DNA from: Coprococcus phoceensis
GTDB taxonomy: Bacteria; Bacillota; Clostridia; Lachnospirales; Lachnospiraceae
Assembly (NCBI RefSeq): GCF_900104635.1
Contig: NZ_FNWC01000005.1
Location: forward strand, 1 to 64,000
DNA length: 64,000 bases
Direction of reading: 5' to 3'
The notes under the pieces are model-generated. The model made no database searches. It had not been told where the DNA came from and worked only from the letters and a program-made list of their open reading frames with translations. A program made the translations under genes and the position numbers. Shown piece by piece: positions 12,112 to 22,180 of the stretch (its first letter is position 1; each line of letters opens with the position of its first letter).

Positions 12112-14112
12112 ATGGATAATAACCAGAACAATAATAAAAATCCTAAGAACAATAAACAGAATTGGAGTATTATTATCATTACGACTCTGGTAACTGTATT
12201 TTTGGTATTAGGACTATACTCATTTATGCAGAAGACGACATCGAAGGAGATTAGTTACAGTGAGTTCCTGAAGATGCTAGATGACAAGAAAATTGAAGAA
12301 GTTGTATTTGATACGAATCAGCTGATCATCACACCGAAGACAGAAAAGAAAAATGGTCTGCCGCAGGTAAAGGTGACATATTACACCGGTTACACCGGAA
12401 GTATGGAGGACAGTAAGCTGGTTGACCGTTTAGAAAAGGCGGATGTGAGATTCGGTGAAAAAATTCCGGACTCTACAAGTGCCGTTTTACTGAACATATT
12501 TGTGACATTGATCCTTCCGTTTGTATTGATTTTTGTCGTTTTGAATTATCTCATGAAGAAGATGGCAAAAGGCGGCGGAATGATGGGAGTTGGAAAGAGC
12601 AATGCCAAGATGTATGTGGAGAAGCAGACAGGGGTTACATTTAAAGATGTTGCCGGGCAGGATGAAGCGAAAGAATCTCTTCAGGAAGTTGTGGATTTCC
12701 TGCATAATCCGGGAAAATATACAGGAATTGGAGCCAAGCTTCCAAAAGGTGCACTATTAGTAGGACCTCCGGGAACAGGTAAGACATTGCTTGCAAAAGC
12801 GGTAGCGGGAGAAGCAAAAGTACCATTTTTCTCATTGTCTGGTTCGGCATTTGTAGAGATGTACGTCGGGGTCGGTGCATCGAGAGTGCGAGATTTGTTC
12901 AAGCAGGCACAGTCGATGGCTCCATGTATCATTTTTATTGATGAGATTGATGCAATAGGAAAAAGCCGTGATAACAGTATGGGAAGCAATGACGAGCGTG
13001 AACAGACGCTGAATCAGCTGTTAGCTGAGATGGATGGATTTGATACGGATAAGGGATTGCTTTTGCTGGCAGCAACAAACAGACCAGAGATTTTGGATCC
13101 GGCACTTTTGAGACCGGGACGTTTTGACAGAAGAATTATTGTGGATAAGCCGGATTTAAAGGGGCGTATTGATGTATTAAAAGTACATGCAAAAGATGTA
13201 AAGATGGATGAGACAGTAGATTTGGAGGCAATTGCGCTAGCAACTTCAGGAGCAGTTGGTTCAGATTTAGCAAATATGATCAATGAGGCTGCCATCAATG
13301 CAGTCAAGAATGGCCGAAATGTTGTATCGCAGGCAGATTTATTTGAAGCGGTGGAAGTAGTTCTTGTCGGTAAGGAGAAAAAGGATCGCATTATGAATGC
13401 AGAAGAAAGAAGAATCGTCTCTTACCACGAGGTAGGACATGCGCTTGTGAGTGCTCTGCAAAAAGATTCTGAGCCAGTGCAGAAGATTACCATTGTGCCA
13501 AGGACAATGGGAGCTCTTGGTTATGTTATGCATACACCGGAAGAAGAAAAGTTCCTGAATACAAAGAAAGAACTGGAAGCGATGATTGTCGGTATGCTTG
13601 GAGGTCGTGCGGCAGAAGAGATTGTTTTCGACACAGTGACAACAGGTGCATCGAATGATATTGAACAGGCTACAAAGGTAGCAAGAGCGATGATCACTCA
13701 ATATGGTATGTCAGAGCGGTTCGGATTGATGGGATTGGAATCTATCCAGAACAGATATCTGGACGGTCGTGCAGTATTGAATTGCGGTGAGGCAACTGCA
13801 GCAGAGATCGATCAGGAAGTTATGAAGATGTTAAAAGCAGCTTATGAAGAAGCAAAACGTCTTTTGACGGAGAACAGAGAAGCGCTAGATAAGATTGCTG
13901 CATTTTTGATTGAGAAAGAGACAATCACAGGAAAAGAATTCATGAAGATTTTCCATGAAGTACAAGGCATTGAAATGGAAGAGGAAGAGACTTCAAAAGA
14001 GGACGTTTTAAAAGAAGAGACGGTACAAGAGGAAAAGAAAGAAGCGATAGCAGTTGTAGAAGAAAGTGAATTTGCAGAAGCAGCACAAGAGCATCATGAT
14101 AATGAAGAGTAG
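12112..14112 (+). CDS. ftsH: ATP-dependent zinc metalloprotease FtsH
   Basis: A 666-residue membrane protease. Two helices (about 15-35 and 127-147) flank a short outside domain, followed by an AAA+ domain with Walker A GPPGTGKT and Walker B IIFIDEID, the SRH arginines, and the zinc site HEVGH. The C-terminal tail is acidic (many Glu/Lys). It degrades misassembled membrane proteins and selected soluble regulators. ATG 12112 follows TTAGGAGG; the ATG at 12046 lacks a ribosome site. Confidence 0.95.
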   Translation: MDNNQNNNKNPKNNKQNWSIIIITTLVTVFLVLGLYSFMQKTTSKEISYSEFLKMLDDKKIEEVVFDTNQLIITPKTEKKNGLPQVKVTYYTGYTGSMEDSKLVDRLEKADVRFGEKIPDSTSAVLLNIFVTLILPFVLIFVVLNYLMKKMAKGGGMMGVGKSNAKMYVEKQTGVTFKDVAGQDEAKESLQEVVDFLHNPGKYTGIGAKLPKGALLVGPPGTGKTLLAKAVAGEAKVPFFSLSGSAFVEMYVGVGASRVRDLFKQAQSMAPCIIFIDEIDAIGKSRDNSMGSNDEREQTLNQLLAEMDGFDTDKGLLLLAATNRPEILDPALLRPGRFDRRIIVDKPDLKGRIDVLKVHAKDVKMDETVDLEAIALATSGAVGSDLANMINEAAINAVKNGRNVVSQADLFEAVEVVLVGKEKKDRIMNAEERRIVSYHEVGHALVSALQKDSEPVQKITIVPRTMGALGYVMHTPEEEKFLNTKKELEAMIVGMLGGRAAEEIVFDTVTTGASNDIEQATKVARAMITQYGMSERFGLMGLESIQNRYLDGRAVLNCGEATAAEIDQEVMKMLKAAYEEAKRLLTENREALDKIAAFLIEKETITGKEFMKIFHEVQGIEMEEEETSKEDVLKEETVQEEKKEAIAVVEESEFAEAAQEHHDNEE

Positions 14113-14145
14113 AAAATGAGGTGGATTTCCACCTCATTTTCTGTT
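14113..14145 (+). terminator. terminator after ftsH
   Basis: A 12-bp perfect stem (AAAATGAGGTGG / CCACCTCATTTT region) with a short loop, directly after the ftsH stop codon. The T run is partly within the stem. Confidence 0.8.
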
Positions 14146-14253
14146 ACATATTTATAGAAATTTCCTATGAGGATTATAAGATAAAGCAATTAGACCGTAA
14201 ATTACCGATATGCTACAATTTTTATATGAGAACAAAGAAAGGGGGATTTGAAA

Positions 14254-15348
14254 ATGAACTTTTCAGATTCAAAGAAAAAATTAGCATTGGCCGGTGCGTT
14301 ATGCGGTGTGATTGCAGCGGTGCTAGCCTATTTTGGTAATCCGGCAAATATGGCAATCTGTGTTGCCTGTTTTATTCGAGACACAGCAGGTGCATTGAAG
14401 ATGCATCAGGCAGCGGTTGTACAGTATGCAAGACCTGAGATTATCGGGATTGTGGTAGGTGCATTTGTGATTTCAGCGGCTACAAAAGAATATCGTTCTA
14501 CAGCAGGATCATCTCCGATGACACGTTTTGTCCTCGGAATTGCTATCATGATTGGGTCATTGGTATTTTTAGGATGTCCGCTTCGAATGGTACTTCGTAT
14601 GTCGGCAGGGGATTTGAATGCGTATGTGGCATTGATTGGATTTATTCTTGGAATTGCAACTGGGATTGTTGCATTGAAAAAAGGTTTCAGCCTTGGAAGG
14701 GCACATGAAACGAACAAGATGAGCGGAGCAGTGCTGCCGGTACTTATGGTGGGAATTTTGATTCTTGCAGTCGGAACAACGCTTCTGGCGTCCAGCACAG
14801 AGGGACCGGGAAGTAAACATGCGCCGATTGTAATCGCATTGATTGGCGGATTGTTATTTGGCGCATTTGCCCAAAAGTCAAGAATGTGTTTTGCAGGAAG
14901 TATTCGAGATGTCATTCTTATGAAAAATTTTGATCTGTTATCGGTGATTGGTGGCTTATTTGTTGTAATGTTAATTTATAATATCGCAACAGGAAATTTT
15001 ATTTTAGGTTTTGACACACCTGGAATTATCGCACACTCAGAACATTTATGGAATATTCTGGGAATGTATACGGTGGGTTTTGCAGCAACTTTGGCGGGTG
15101 GCTGTCCGCTTCGTCAGCTTGTTCTTGCAGGGCAGGGATCATCTGATGCAGGAATGACTGTAATCGGAATGTTTGTAGGAGCAGCTCTTTGCCACAATCT
15201 GGGACTTGCTTCAAGCGGAACAGCAGCAGATGCAGAAGGAGTTATCACAGCTGGAGCAGCAACACCTGCAGGAAAAGTGGCATGTATCATTTGTATTGTC
15301 GTATTATTTATCATTGCATTTGTGGGCAATAAAAGAAAAACAGCGTAG
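14254..15348 (+). CDS. YedE family putative selenium/sulfur transporter
   Basis: A 364-residue integral membrane protein with about ten hydrophobic segments. It has two conserved cysteine motifs of the YeeE/YedE family, FLGCPLRMVLR (about 110) and AGGCPLRQLVL (about 285), plus SRMCFAGSIRD. This family carries thiosulfate or other sulfur species and, in the YedE branch, is linked to selenium use. It is followed after 33 bp by a TusA-like YedF protein, which supports a persulfide- or perselenide-handling pair. ATG 14254 follows AAAGGGGGA; a TTG two codons earlier is less well placed. No selD or selA is visible in this window. Confidence 0.85.
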   Translation: MNFSDSKKKLALAGALCGVIAAVLAYFGNPANMAICVACFIRDTAGALKMHQAAVVQYARPEIIGIVVGAFVISAATKEYRSTAGSSPMTRFVLGIAIMIGSLVFLGCPLRMVLRMSAGDLNAYVALIGFILGIATGIVALKKGFSLGRAHETNKMSGAVLPVLMVGILILAVGTTLLASSTEGPGSKHAPIVIALIGGLLFGAFAQKSRMCFAGSIRDVILMKNFDLLSVIGGLFVVMLIYNIATGNFILGFDTPGIIAHSEHLWNILGMYTVGFAATLAGGCPLRQLVLAGQGSSDAGMTVIGMFVGAALCHNLGLASSGTAADAEGVITAGAATPAGKVACIICIVVLFIIAFVGNKRKTA

Positions 15349-15381
15349 ATATCTTGGAAAAGAGAAAGAAGGAAATGAAAT

Positions 15382-15585
15382 ATGTATGAAGTAGATGCAA
15401 GAGGATTGTCTTGTCCGGAGCCGCTGATGCTGACTGCGGAGGCATTAAAGAAACAGAAAGGGCAGATAAAAGTTTTGGTGAGTGAGCCACACCAGAGAAC
15501 GAATGTAGAGAAATTTGCCAAAGATCATGGGAAAAAGGTAAGTACAAAAGAAGTAGGCTCGGAATTTGAGATTGTGATAGGTTAG
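15382..15585 (+). CDS. TusA/YedF-like sulfurtransferase domain protein
   Basis: A 67-residue protein made of a single TusA domain, with the family motif ARGLSCPEPLM (Cys11, CPxP). Cys11 would carry a persulfide or perselenide. YedF proteins of selenium gene clusters often have a second C-terminal domain; here only the TusA domain is present. It shares a transcript with the YedE-like transporter. Confidence 0.85.
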   Translation: MYEVDARGLSCPEPLMLTAEALKKQKGQIKVLVSEPHQRTNVEKFAKDHGKKVSTKEVGSEFEIVIG

Positions 15586-15610
15586 TTTAAAAGAAAGCGG
15601 GTTTTATTGA

Positions 15611-15646
15611 GGGTACAGGAAATGTAGCGTTTCCTGTACCCTTAAT
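15611..15646 (+). terminator. terminator after yedE-yedF pair
   Basis: A 12-bp perfect stem (GGGTACAGGAAA / TTTCCTGTACCC) with a 7-nt loop. The following TTAATCT is a poor T run, so termination may be incomplete. Confidence 0.65.
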
Positions 15647-15649
15647 CTA

Positions 15650-15658
15650 TGCTATAAT
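15650..15658 (+). promoter_or_regulatory. extended -10 promoter for uvrC
   Basis: TGCTATAAT (TG-N-TATAAT) lies directly after the preceding hairpin and about 30 nt before the uvrC start. No good -35 is visible, which suits an extended -10 promoter. Confidence 0.55.
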
Positions 15659-15688
15659 GGAAAAAACGAAAAAAGATGGAGTAAAAAG

Positions 15689-17527
15689 ATGTTTGACATA
15701 GAAGAAGAATTGAAAAAACTTCCGGCAAAACCGGGGGTATATCTGATGCATGATGAAAAAGACCACATTATCTATGTGGGAAAAGCAATCAGTTTGAAGA
15801 ATCGGGTACGTCAGTATTTTCAGACAAGCAGAAACAAAGGGGCAAAGATTGAGCAGATGGTGACTCATATACGTCGTTTTGAGTATATTGTGACAGATTC
15901 GGAATTGGAAGCACTTGTACTGGAATGTAATTTGATCAAAGAGCACCGCCCAAAGTATAATACGATGTTGATGGATGACAAAGGTTACCCCTTTATTAAG
16001 GTGACGGTGAACGAACCATTTCCGCGTATTATGATGGCGAGGACGATGAAAAAGGACAAAGCAAAATATTTTGGCCCTTATACAAGTGCGGGTGCAGTGA
16101 AAGATACGATTGAGCTGATTCGGAAGCTTTATCATATCAGAAGCTGCAATCGAAATCTTCCCAAAGATATCGGAAAAGACCGACCGTGTCTTAACTATCA
16201 TATCAAGCAGTGCAAAGCGCCTTGTCAGGGATATATTTCGGAAGAACAGTATCGGGAATCCATCCATGAGGTGATTCGGTTTTTAAATGGGCATTATGAT
16301 GTGATTTTAAAAGATTTGGAAGAAAAAATGTTGGAAGCTTCTGAGAAGATGGAGTTTGAAAAAGCGATCGAATACCGGGAATTACTTGGAAGTGTAAAGA
16401 AGATTGCACAGAAACAAAAGATTACAGATAGCAGTGGGGAAGATCGGGATATTCTTGCAGTGGCAAAAGATGCAGAGGATGCGGTCGTACAAATCTTTTT
16501 TATCCGAGGAGGAAGGCTGATTGGGCGAGACCATTTCTTTTTGCGGAATTCTTCGGAAGAATCTAAGGGGCAGATCCTTGAGAGCTTTATCAAACAGTTC
16601 TATGCCGGCACACCGTTTATTCCGGCGGAATTGATGATTCAGGAAGAGCTTGAAGAGCGCGAGATATTAGAAGAGTGGCTCTCAAAGAAGCGTGAACACC
16701 GTGTGCATATCCGTGTGCCGAAAAAAGGAGAAAAGGAAAAACTGGTAGAGCTTGCGAGAAAGAATGCTGCGTTAGTTTTAAACACGGATAAGGAAAGTCT
16801 GAAAAGGGAAGAAGGACGAACAATCGGGGCAGTCAAAGAGATTGAAAAGCTTTTAGATTTGAGTGGTATTGTGCGTATGGAGGCATTTGATATATCGAAT
16901 ACAAATGGATTTGCATCGGTAGGCTCTATGGTTGTATACGAAAAAGGAAAGCCAAAGAGAAATGATTACCGAAAATTTAAAATCAAAGGCGTTCAGGGAG
17001 CAGATGACTATGCCAGTATGGAGGAAGTTTTGACAAGGCGTTTTGAGCATGGTCTGAAAGAACGCCAAGATGGGAAAGAGCTTGGAAGTTTTCATGTGTT
17101 CCCGGACTTGATCATGATGGATGGGGGAAAAGGTCAGGTAAATGTCGCACTTGCAGTGCTTGACAAATTACATCTGCAGATTCCGGTGTGTGGTATGGTG
17201 AAAGATGATAACCACCGTACGAGAGGACTTTACTATAATAATATTGAGATCCCAATTGACCGGAATTCAGAAGGGTTTAAGCTGATCACGAGAATACAGG
17301 ATGAGGCGCACAGATTTGCGATTGAGTTTCATAGGAAGCTTAGAAGTCAGGGACAGGTGCATTCGATTTTGGATGATATTCCTGGAATCGGGCAGGCAAG
17401 GAGAAAAGCGTTGATGAAGCATTTTATGAATCTTGATGCGATCAAGAACGCAAGTGTAGAGGAATTAAAAAATTTACCTTCTATGAATGAAAAGTCTGCA
17501 AAGGACGTATACAACTTTTTTCATTAA
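15689..17527 (+). CDS. uvrC: excinuclease ABC subunit C
   Basis: A 612-residue protein of normal UvrC length. It opens with a GIY-YIG nuclease domain ([18 protein letters not shown], residues 13-30), has a UVR motif near residue 200-235, the C-terminal RNase H-like nuclease with FDISNTNG and MMDGGKGQ, and helix-hairpin-helix motifs at the end ([16 protein letters not shown]). It makes the 3' and 5' cuts in nucleotide excision repair with UvrA/UvrB. It is followed by hprK after 47 bp. Confidence 0.97.
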   Translation: MFDIEEELKKLPAKPGVYLMHDEKDHIIYVGKAISLKNRVRQYFQTSRNKGAKIEQMVTHIRRFEYIVTDSELEALVLECNLIKEHRPKYNTMLMDDKGYPFIKVTVNEPFPRIMMARTMKKDKAKYFGPYTSAGAVKDTIELIRKLYHIRSCNRNLPKDIGKDRPCLNYHIKQCKAPCQGYISEEQYRESIHEVIRFLNGHYDVILKDLEEKMLEASEKMEFEKAIEYRELLGSVKKIAQKQKITDSSGEDRDILAVAKDAEDAVVQIFFIRGGRLIGRDHFFLRNSSEESKGQILESFIKQFYAGTPFIPAELMIQEELEEREILEEWLSKKREHRVHIRVPKKGEKEKLVELARKNAALVLNTDKESLKREEGRTIGAVKEIEKLLDLSGIVRMEAFDISNTNGFASVGSMVVYEKGKPKRNDYRKFKIKGVQGADDYASMEEVLTRRFEHGLKERQDGKELGSFHVFPDLIMMDGGKGQVNVALAVLDKLHLQIPVCGMVKDDNHRTRGLYYNNIEIPIDRNSEGFKLITRIQDEAHRFAIEFHRKLRSQGQVHSILDDIPGIGQARRKALMKHFMNLDAIKNASVEELKNLPSMNEKSAKDVYNFFH

Positions 17528-17574
17528 TGTTATACTAGAAAAAGAGTAATAAAAAGTAGGAAAGGAAGAGAAAC

Positions 17575-18498
17575 ATGTCAGGAGTAAAAATGAGTGAGAT
17601 GGTGGAAAAGATGAATTTGAAAAATCTGACACCAGATATTGATATGACAGAAAAATGTCTTACAGTGCCGGATATCAACCGTCCGGCTTTGCAGTTGACG
17701 GGATACTTTGATCACTTTGATTCAGAGCGTGTGCAGGTAATCGGATATGTCGAATATACTTATTTGCAGACACTGCCGATAGAACAGAAAAAGAAGATAT
17801 ACAAACAGCTTTTATCTTATAAAATTCCTTGCCTTGTGTTTACAACAGAGATTTTCCCGGATGAGGAGTTGTTAAAGCAGGCAAATGAGACTGATACCCC
17901 TGTATTCTCCACAGAGCAGAAGACATCACCGTTTCAGGCTGAGTTGATTCGCTGGCTGAATGTGGAATTGGCGCCTTGTATTTCTATCCACGGTGTTTTA
18001 GTGGATGTGTACGGTGTTGGCGTTCTTATTATGGGGGAAAGCGGTATCGGCAAGAGTGAAGCAGCGCTGGAATTAATAAAAAGAGGACATCGTCTTGTTA
18101 CAGATGACGTAGTCGAGATCAGAAGAGTCAGTGATGATACACTCGTCGGCTCGGCGCCTGATATTACGAAACATTTAATTGAACTTCGTGGTATCGGTAT
18201 TGTGGATGTGAAGACGCTATTTGGTGTACAAAGTGTAAGGGAGACACAGGCGATCGATCTTGTGATTACACTGGAAGACTGGAACAAAGAAAAAGAATAT
18301 GACAGACTTGGGCTGGAAGAAGAATACACGGAATTTTTGGGAAATAAAGTTGTGTGCCATTCGATTCCGATTCGTCCGGGACGTAACCTTGCCATTATCG
18401 TAGAATCTGCTTCTGTTAACCACAGACAGAAACAGATGGGTTACAATGCAGCACAGGAATTATACAGACGTGTACAGGAAAGTTTGACAAGAAAGTAG
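17575..18498 (+). CDS. hprK: HPr kinase/phosphorylase
   Basis: A 307-residue protein with Walker A GESGIGKSE (about 153-161) and the family signature region (about 200-215, ELRGIGIVDVKTLFG). It phosphorylates HPr on Ser46 in response to glycolytic intermediates, the key step of carbon catabolite control in Firmicutes, and can reverse the reaction. Placement beside a ROK glucokinase fits a sugar-sensing role. Ribosome site AGGAAAGGAAG precedes ATG 17575; another in-frame ATG follows a few codons later. Confidence 0.95.
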   Translation: MSGVKMSEMVEKMNLKNLTPDIDMTEKCLTVPDINRPALQLTGYFDHFDSERVQVIGYVEYTYLQTLPIEQKKKIYKQLLSYKIPCLVFTTEIFPDEELLKQANETDTPVFSTEQKTSPFQAELIRWLNVELAPCISIHGVLVDVYGVGVLIMGESGIGKSEAALELIKRGHRLVTDDVVEIRRVSDDTLVGSAPDITKHLIELRGIGIVDVKTLFGVQSVRETQAIDLVITLEDWNKEKEYDRLGLEEEYTEFLGNKVVCHSIPIRPGRNLAIIVESASVNHRQKQMGYNAAQELYRRVQESLTRK

Positions 18499-18511
18499 GA
18501 GAAAAAGAAAG

Positions 18512-19444
18512 ATGAATTATTGTTTTGGAGTAGATATTGGTGGAACAACTATAAAAATGGGAATTTTTAAATTCGATGGAGAGAGTGTGGACAAGTGGGA
18601 GATCAAAACGAGAACAGAGAACAAGGGCTCAGCAATTCTCCCTGATGTAGCATATTCTGTTGCAGAGAAATTAAAAGAGCATGCAATTCCGAAAGAAGCT
18701 GTTTTAGGAATTGGTGTGGGAGTACCGGCACCGGTATCAGAAGATGGAATTGTCAATGGTACAGCAAACCTTGGATGGGAATATAAAGAGGTAAAACATG
18801 AGCTTGAGGAATTGACAGGAATCAAAGTAAAAGTTGGCAATGATGCGAATGTGGCAGCACTCGGTGAGATGTGGAAAGGCGGCGGTCTCGGACAGAAAAA
18901 TATTGTGATGGTGACACTTGGGACAGGTGTTGGCGGTGGAATTATCATTGACGGTCAGATTTTGACAGGTGCCGGTGGCGCCGGTGGAGAGATTGGACAC
19001 ATCTGCGTGAATTATGAAGAGACAGAGCAATGTGGATGTGGAAATCGTGGATGTCTGGAGCAATATGCATCTGCGACAGGGATTGTGCGTCTTGCAAAGA
19101 AAAAATTGGAGGCAGGTGCAGCAGATACAGTATTAAATGCAGAGAATGTGACAGCAAAAGATGTGTTTGACGCGGTGAAAGCAGGAGATCAGGTCGCAAT
19201 GGAAATTGCAGAAGAATTCGGACGATATCTGGGATATGCGCTGGCAAACATTGCAGCATTGGTAGATCCGGCGGCGATTGTAATCGGAGGCGGTGTATCG
19301 AAAGCAGGAGAGATTCTTTTGGACTATGTAGAAAAAGCATATGAGGAAAGAGTGTTCTTTGCAAATAAAAGAGTAAGATTTGCATTGGCACAGCTTGGAA
19401 ATGATGCAGGTATATTCGGGGCGGCAAAGATGGTATTAAAATAG
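18512..19444 (+). CDS. glk: ROK family glucokinase
   Basis: A 310-residue sugar kinase. The N-terminal phosphate loop GVDIGGTTIKMG (5-16), the ROK motif GLGQKNIVMVTLGTGVGGG and the zinc-binding CGCGNRGCLEQY are present. It most likely makes glucose-6-phosphate from glucose and ATP, though other hexoses cannot be ruled out. It starts 13 bp after hprK and is co-transcribed with it. Confidence 0.9.
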   Translation: MNYCFGVDIGGTTIKMGIFKFDGESVDKWEIKTRTENKGSAILPDVAYSVAEKLKEHAIPKEAVLGIGVGVPAPVSEDGIVNGTANLGWEYKEVKHELEELTGIKVKVGNDANVAALGEMWKGGGLGQKNIVMVTLGTGVGGGIIIDGQILTGAGGAGGEIGHICVNYEETEQCGCGNRGCLEQYASATGIVRLAKKKLEAGAADTVLNAENVTAKDVFDAVKAGDQVAMEIAEEFGRYLGYALANIAALVDPAAIVIGGGVSKAGEILLDYVEKAYEERVFFANKRVRFALAQLGNDAGIFGAAKMVLK

Positions 19445-19451
19445 GAACTAT

Positions 19452-19488
19452 AAAAATAAGACATTGCAGAATGCAATGTCTTATTTTT
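19452..19488. terminator. bidirectional terminator, glk / PBP
   Basis: A 17-bp perfect stem (AAAAATAAGACATTGCA / TGCAATGTCTTATTTTT) with a GAA loop. T runs form on both strands, so it serves both converging genes. Confidence 0.9.
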
Positions 19489-22013
19489 TAAGGGGTTGGC
19501 GGAGTAGGTGGGGTTTCGCTGTCGCTGTTACTGCCACTGTTGCTGCTACTGTCGCCACCGCTTGTATTTCCGCTGCTGTCACTGCTGTTATCAGATGGCG
19601 GAGTGGTTGTTCCGCTATTGTTGTCTGTTGTATCGTCAGTTTCACCTGAGGTGTCAGAAGAATTCGCATCTGTATCAGGCTTTTCAACTACGTGTCCAGG
19701 ACAACTCTGAGTAGGAGCAGTTCCCGGTGCAAAATATTCCGTATAGGCACTGCAGGCTTCACTGCTTGCAAGTTTTCCGGTTTTTGCACAAATCGTCTTT
19801 TTCTCAATGGAAGATGGCATCTCGAAATCTTTATACTCATATCCTTCATGAATACGTTCCATAACATTTTTCCAAATCTTCATATGGAAACTTTGGCTAA
19901 GACCTTCCATCGGTTTGTTATCATCATAACCCGTCCATACAGAAGCTGTTAAGTATGGAGTGTAGGCAGATAACCAAAGGTCAACGCTGTCTGTTGTAGT
20001 ACCTGTTTTTCCGGCAACCGGCATGTTAGACATTCTGGCAGCAGTACCAGTACCGTTTGTGATAACACCTTCCATAGCATTTGTGAGTAATGCAGCAGTT
20101 GTCTCTTTAATAGCTGTATGTGTCTTTGGTGTTTTTTCAAATAACAGATTTCCGTCATGGTCATAAATCTTTGTGTACAGAACTGGCTCTGTGTAAACAC
20201 CGCCGTTTGCAATTGCTGCGTAGGCAGCAGTCATCTCGATATTATAAACACCTTTTGAGATACCACCAAGGCAGGCAGCCTGTACGATATCGCTCTTGGA
20301 ATCTAAAGTAGTCAGGTTAAAGTTTTCAGTCAGATATTTGAATCCAAGTGCAGGTGTGATCTCTGTAAATTTCTTCACCGTACATACGTTAGCTGACTGT
20401 TCAATACATTCTCGAATAGTCATATTGCCTTTATAATTGCTTCCCCACCAGTTTTTTACTTCACGACCATTTGAGTAAGAAAATGGAGAATCCTCAATTA
20501 CAGTTGCAAGTGTATCGCCATGCACATCCAATGCAGGTGCGTATGTGGATAAAATCTTAAAGCAGGAACCAGGCTGTTTATAGGATTGCGTAGCACGGTT
20601 CAGGCTTCGGCTCTCGGTCTTTTCTCCACGTCCTCCGACCATTGCTTTGACATGTCCGGTATATTGATCCATAACGACAATAGAAGCCTGTGGCTGAGGG
20701 GAAAGTTTTACACGTTTGTCTACGGTATCGCCTTCTGAGGTGATCGCTGCGATGTATTCCTCTACTTTTGCATTCGCCTCTTCCTGCGTCGACTGTGTCA
20801 AACAATATTTATCACCGGTTTTCTCATACAGATAATTACGCATCGTATTGTGATCATAATTGTCCTGTGTTCCGTCCGGATGAGTCACAGTGATTGCACA
20901 ACTGATGCCCCATTCGATATTCGAAGGGTAATTGCTGTCGTCACTGAGTTCTTCCTCACAAATCTTCTGCATCTCAACATTCTGTGTGGTGATGATGCTA
21001 AGTCCGCCACTATACACGGCATTGTAGGCCTGTGTTTCTGTATATCCCATCTCGTTCACGAGATCTTCGATAACTTCATCTGCCACAGCATCTATAAAAT
21101 AGGAGCTGACAGAAGTACTGTCCTCGTATTGGGCATTGGTAGCCTGAATCCGTTCATATACAGGATCGGCAAGCGCCTCATCATACTGTGTCTGATTGAT
21201 ATATCCCTGTTCTTTCATATCATTGAGAACCTTTTCGCGGCGCTCCGCATTCTTGTCAGGGTTAGTGACAGGGTTATATTTTCCAGGGTTCTGTGTGATT
21301 GCAGCAATCGTCGCACATTCTGATAAAGTCAGTTCACTGACATCTTTTCCAAAATAACGCTTCGAAGCGGCCTGTACACCGAGGGTATTTTGTCCAAGGT
21401 TAATTGTATTCAGATAATTTTCAAGAATTTTACTTTTGGTCATCTGTTTTTCAATTTCCAGAGCCAGATATTGCTCTTGAAGCTTACGTTCTACACGGTC
21501 AAAAAACGTATCTTCATTTACGAAATTAGGAAAAACATTGTTCTTTATAAGCTGTTGGGTCAGTGTACTCGCACCTTCCGAAAAATGTCCGGATATAATA
21601 CCTTTTAATCCGGCTCTTACGATACCTTTCAAATCAATACCGTTATGTTCGTAGAAACGAGAGTCTTCGATTGCAACAAACGCATTCTGCAGATCTTTTG
21701 GAATCTCGTCAATTGATTTATAGACACGGTTGGCACCGGCATCTACGAAAGTATCAAGAACGGTTGTCTCATCATCGGCAAGTGCCTGTGTGGTAAACTT
21801 AGAAGGTTTTACATCTTCCGGGGTGATATCTGGAGCATCATCAATCATCTTTTTGATGAAAAGTCCGCCGCCGGCGACACATAGTACAATCGCGACAAGA
21901 CAGGTAAGCAGCATGGCCTTGAAAAGGCGGACACCAGCTCGTTTTTTCTTCATAGCGGCTTTTGAAGTAACATTCTTCTGCCGTTTTGAAGCTTTCTTTT
22001 TTCCATAATTCAT
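19488..22013 (-). CDS. class A penicillin-binding protein (PBP1A-type)
   Basis: An 841-residue bifunctional cell-wall synthase. A basic cytoplasmic start and one membrane helix (about 30-53) lead to a GT51 glycosyltransferase (FVAIEDSRFYEHNGID, about 115) and a transpeptidase with SxxK in PGSCFK, SAN in QSANVCT and KTGTT. It polymerises and cross-links peptidoglycan. The last 60 or so residues are a Ser/Thr/Asn/Asp/Gly/Pro-rich tail ending PPTPPTP, likely an unstructured outside extension. Codon use in the tail is repetitive but in frame. Confidence 0.95.
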   Translation of the reverse strand: MNYGKKKASKRQKNVTSKAAMKKKRAGVRLFKAMLLTCLVAIVLCVAGGGLFIKKMIDDAPDITPEDVKPSKFTTQALADDETTVLDTFVDAGANRVYKSIDEIPKDLQNAFVAIEDSRFYEHNGIDLKGIVRAGLKGIISGHFSEGASTLTQQLIKNNVFPNFVNEDTFFDRVERKLQEQYLALEIEKQMTKSKILENYLNTINLGQNTLGVQAASKRYFGKDVSELTLSECATIAAITQNPGKYNPVTNPDKNAERREKVLNDMKEQGYINQTQYDEALADPVYERIQATNAQYEDSTSVSSYFIDAVADEVIEDLVNEMGYTETQAYNAVYSGGLSIITTQNVEMQKICEEELSDDSNYPSNIEWGISCAITVTHPDGTQDNYDHNTMRNYLYEKTGDKYCLTQSTQEEANAKVEEYIAAITSEGDTVDKRVKLSPQPQASIVVMDQYTGHVKAMVGGRGEKTESRSLNRATQSYKQPGSCFKILSTYAPALDVHGDTLATVIEDSPFSYSNGREVKNWWGSNYKGNMTIRECIEQSANVCTVKKFTEITPALGFKYLTENFNLTTLDSKSDIVQAACLGGISKGVYNIEMTAAYAAIANGGVYTEPVLYTKIYDHDGNLLFEKTPKTHTAIKETTAALLTNAMEGVITNGTGTAARMSNMPVAGKTGTTTDSVDLWLSAYTPYLTASVWTGYDDNKPMEGLSQSFHMKIWKNVMERIHEGYEYKDFEMPSSIEKKTICAKTGKLASSEACSAYTEYFAPGTAPTQSCPGHVVEKPDTDANSSDTSGETDDTTDNNSGTTTPPSDNSSDSSGNTSGGDSSSNSGSNSDSETPPTPPTP

Positions 22014-22180
22014 GAATATTGCCTCCTTTATTCGAAGTTCATTATAGCAAAGATATAGTTTTAAATAAAGCGAAATTTGAAAAGTTCACATTTCGCTAGG
22101 AAAAACTTAAGAAAATATTGTGGAAATACCTGCTTTCCTGATATAGTGTTATACAGAAAGAAAAATGAAAAGGTGATGTC

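Noticed and set aside
14406..14915. A 169-codon minus-strand frame
   Set aside because: Shadow of the YedE-like membrane protein gene.
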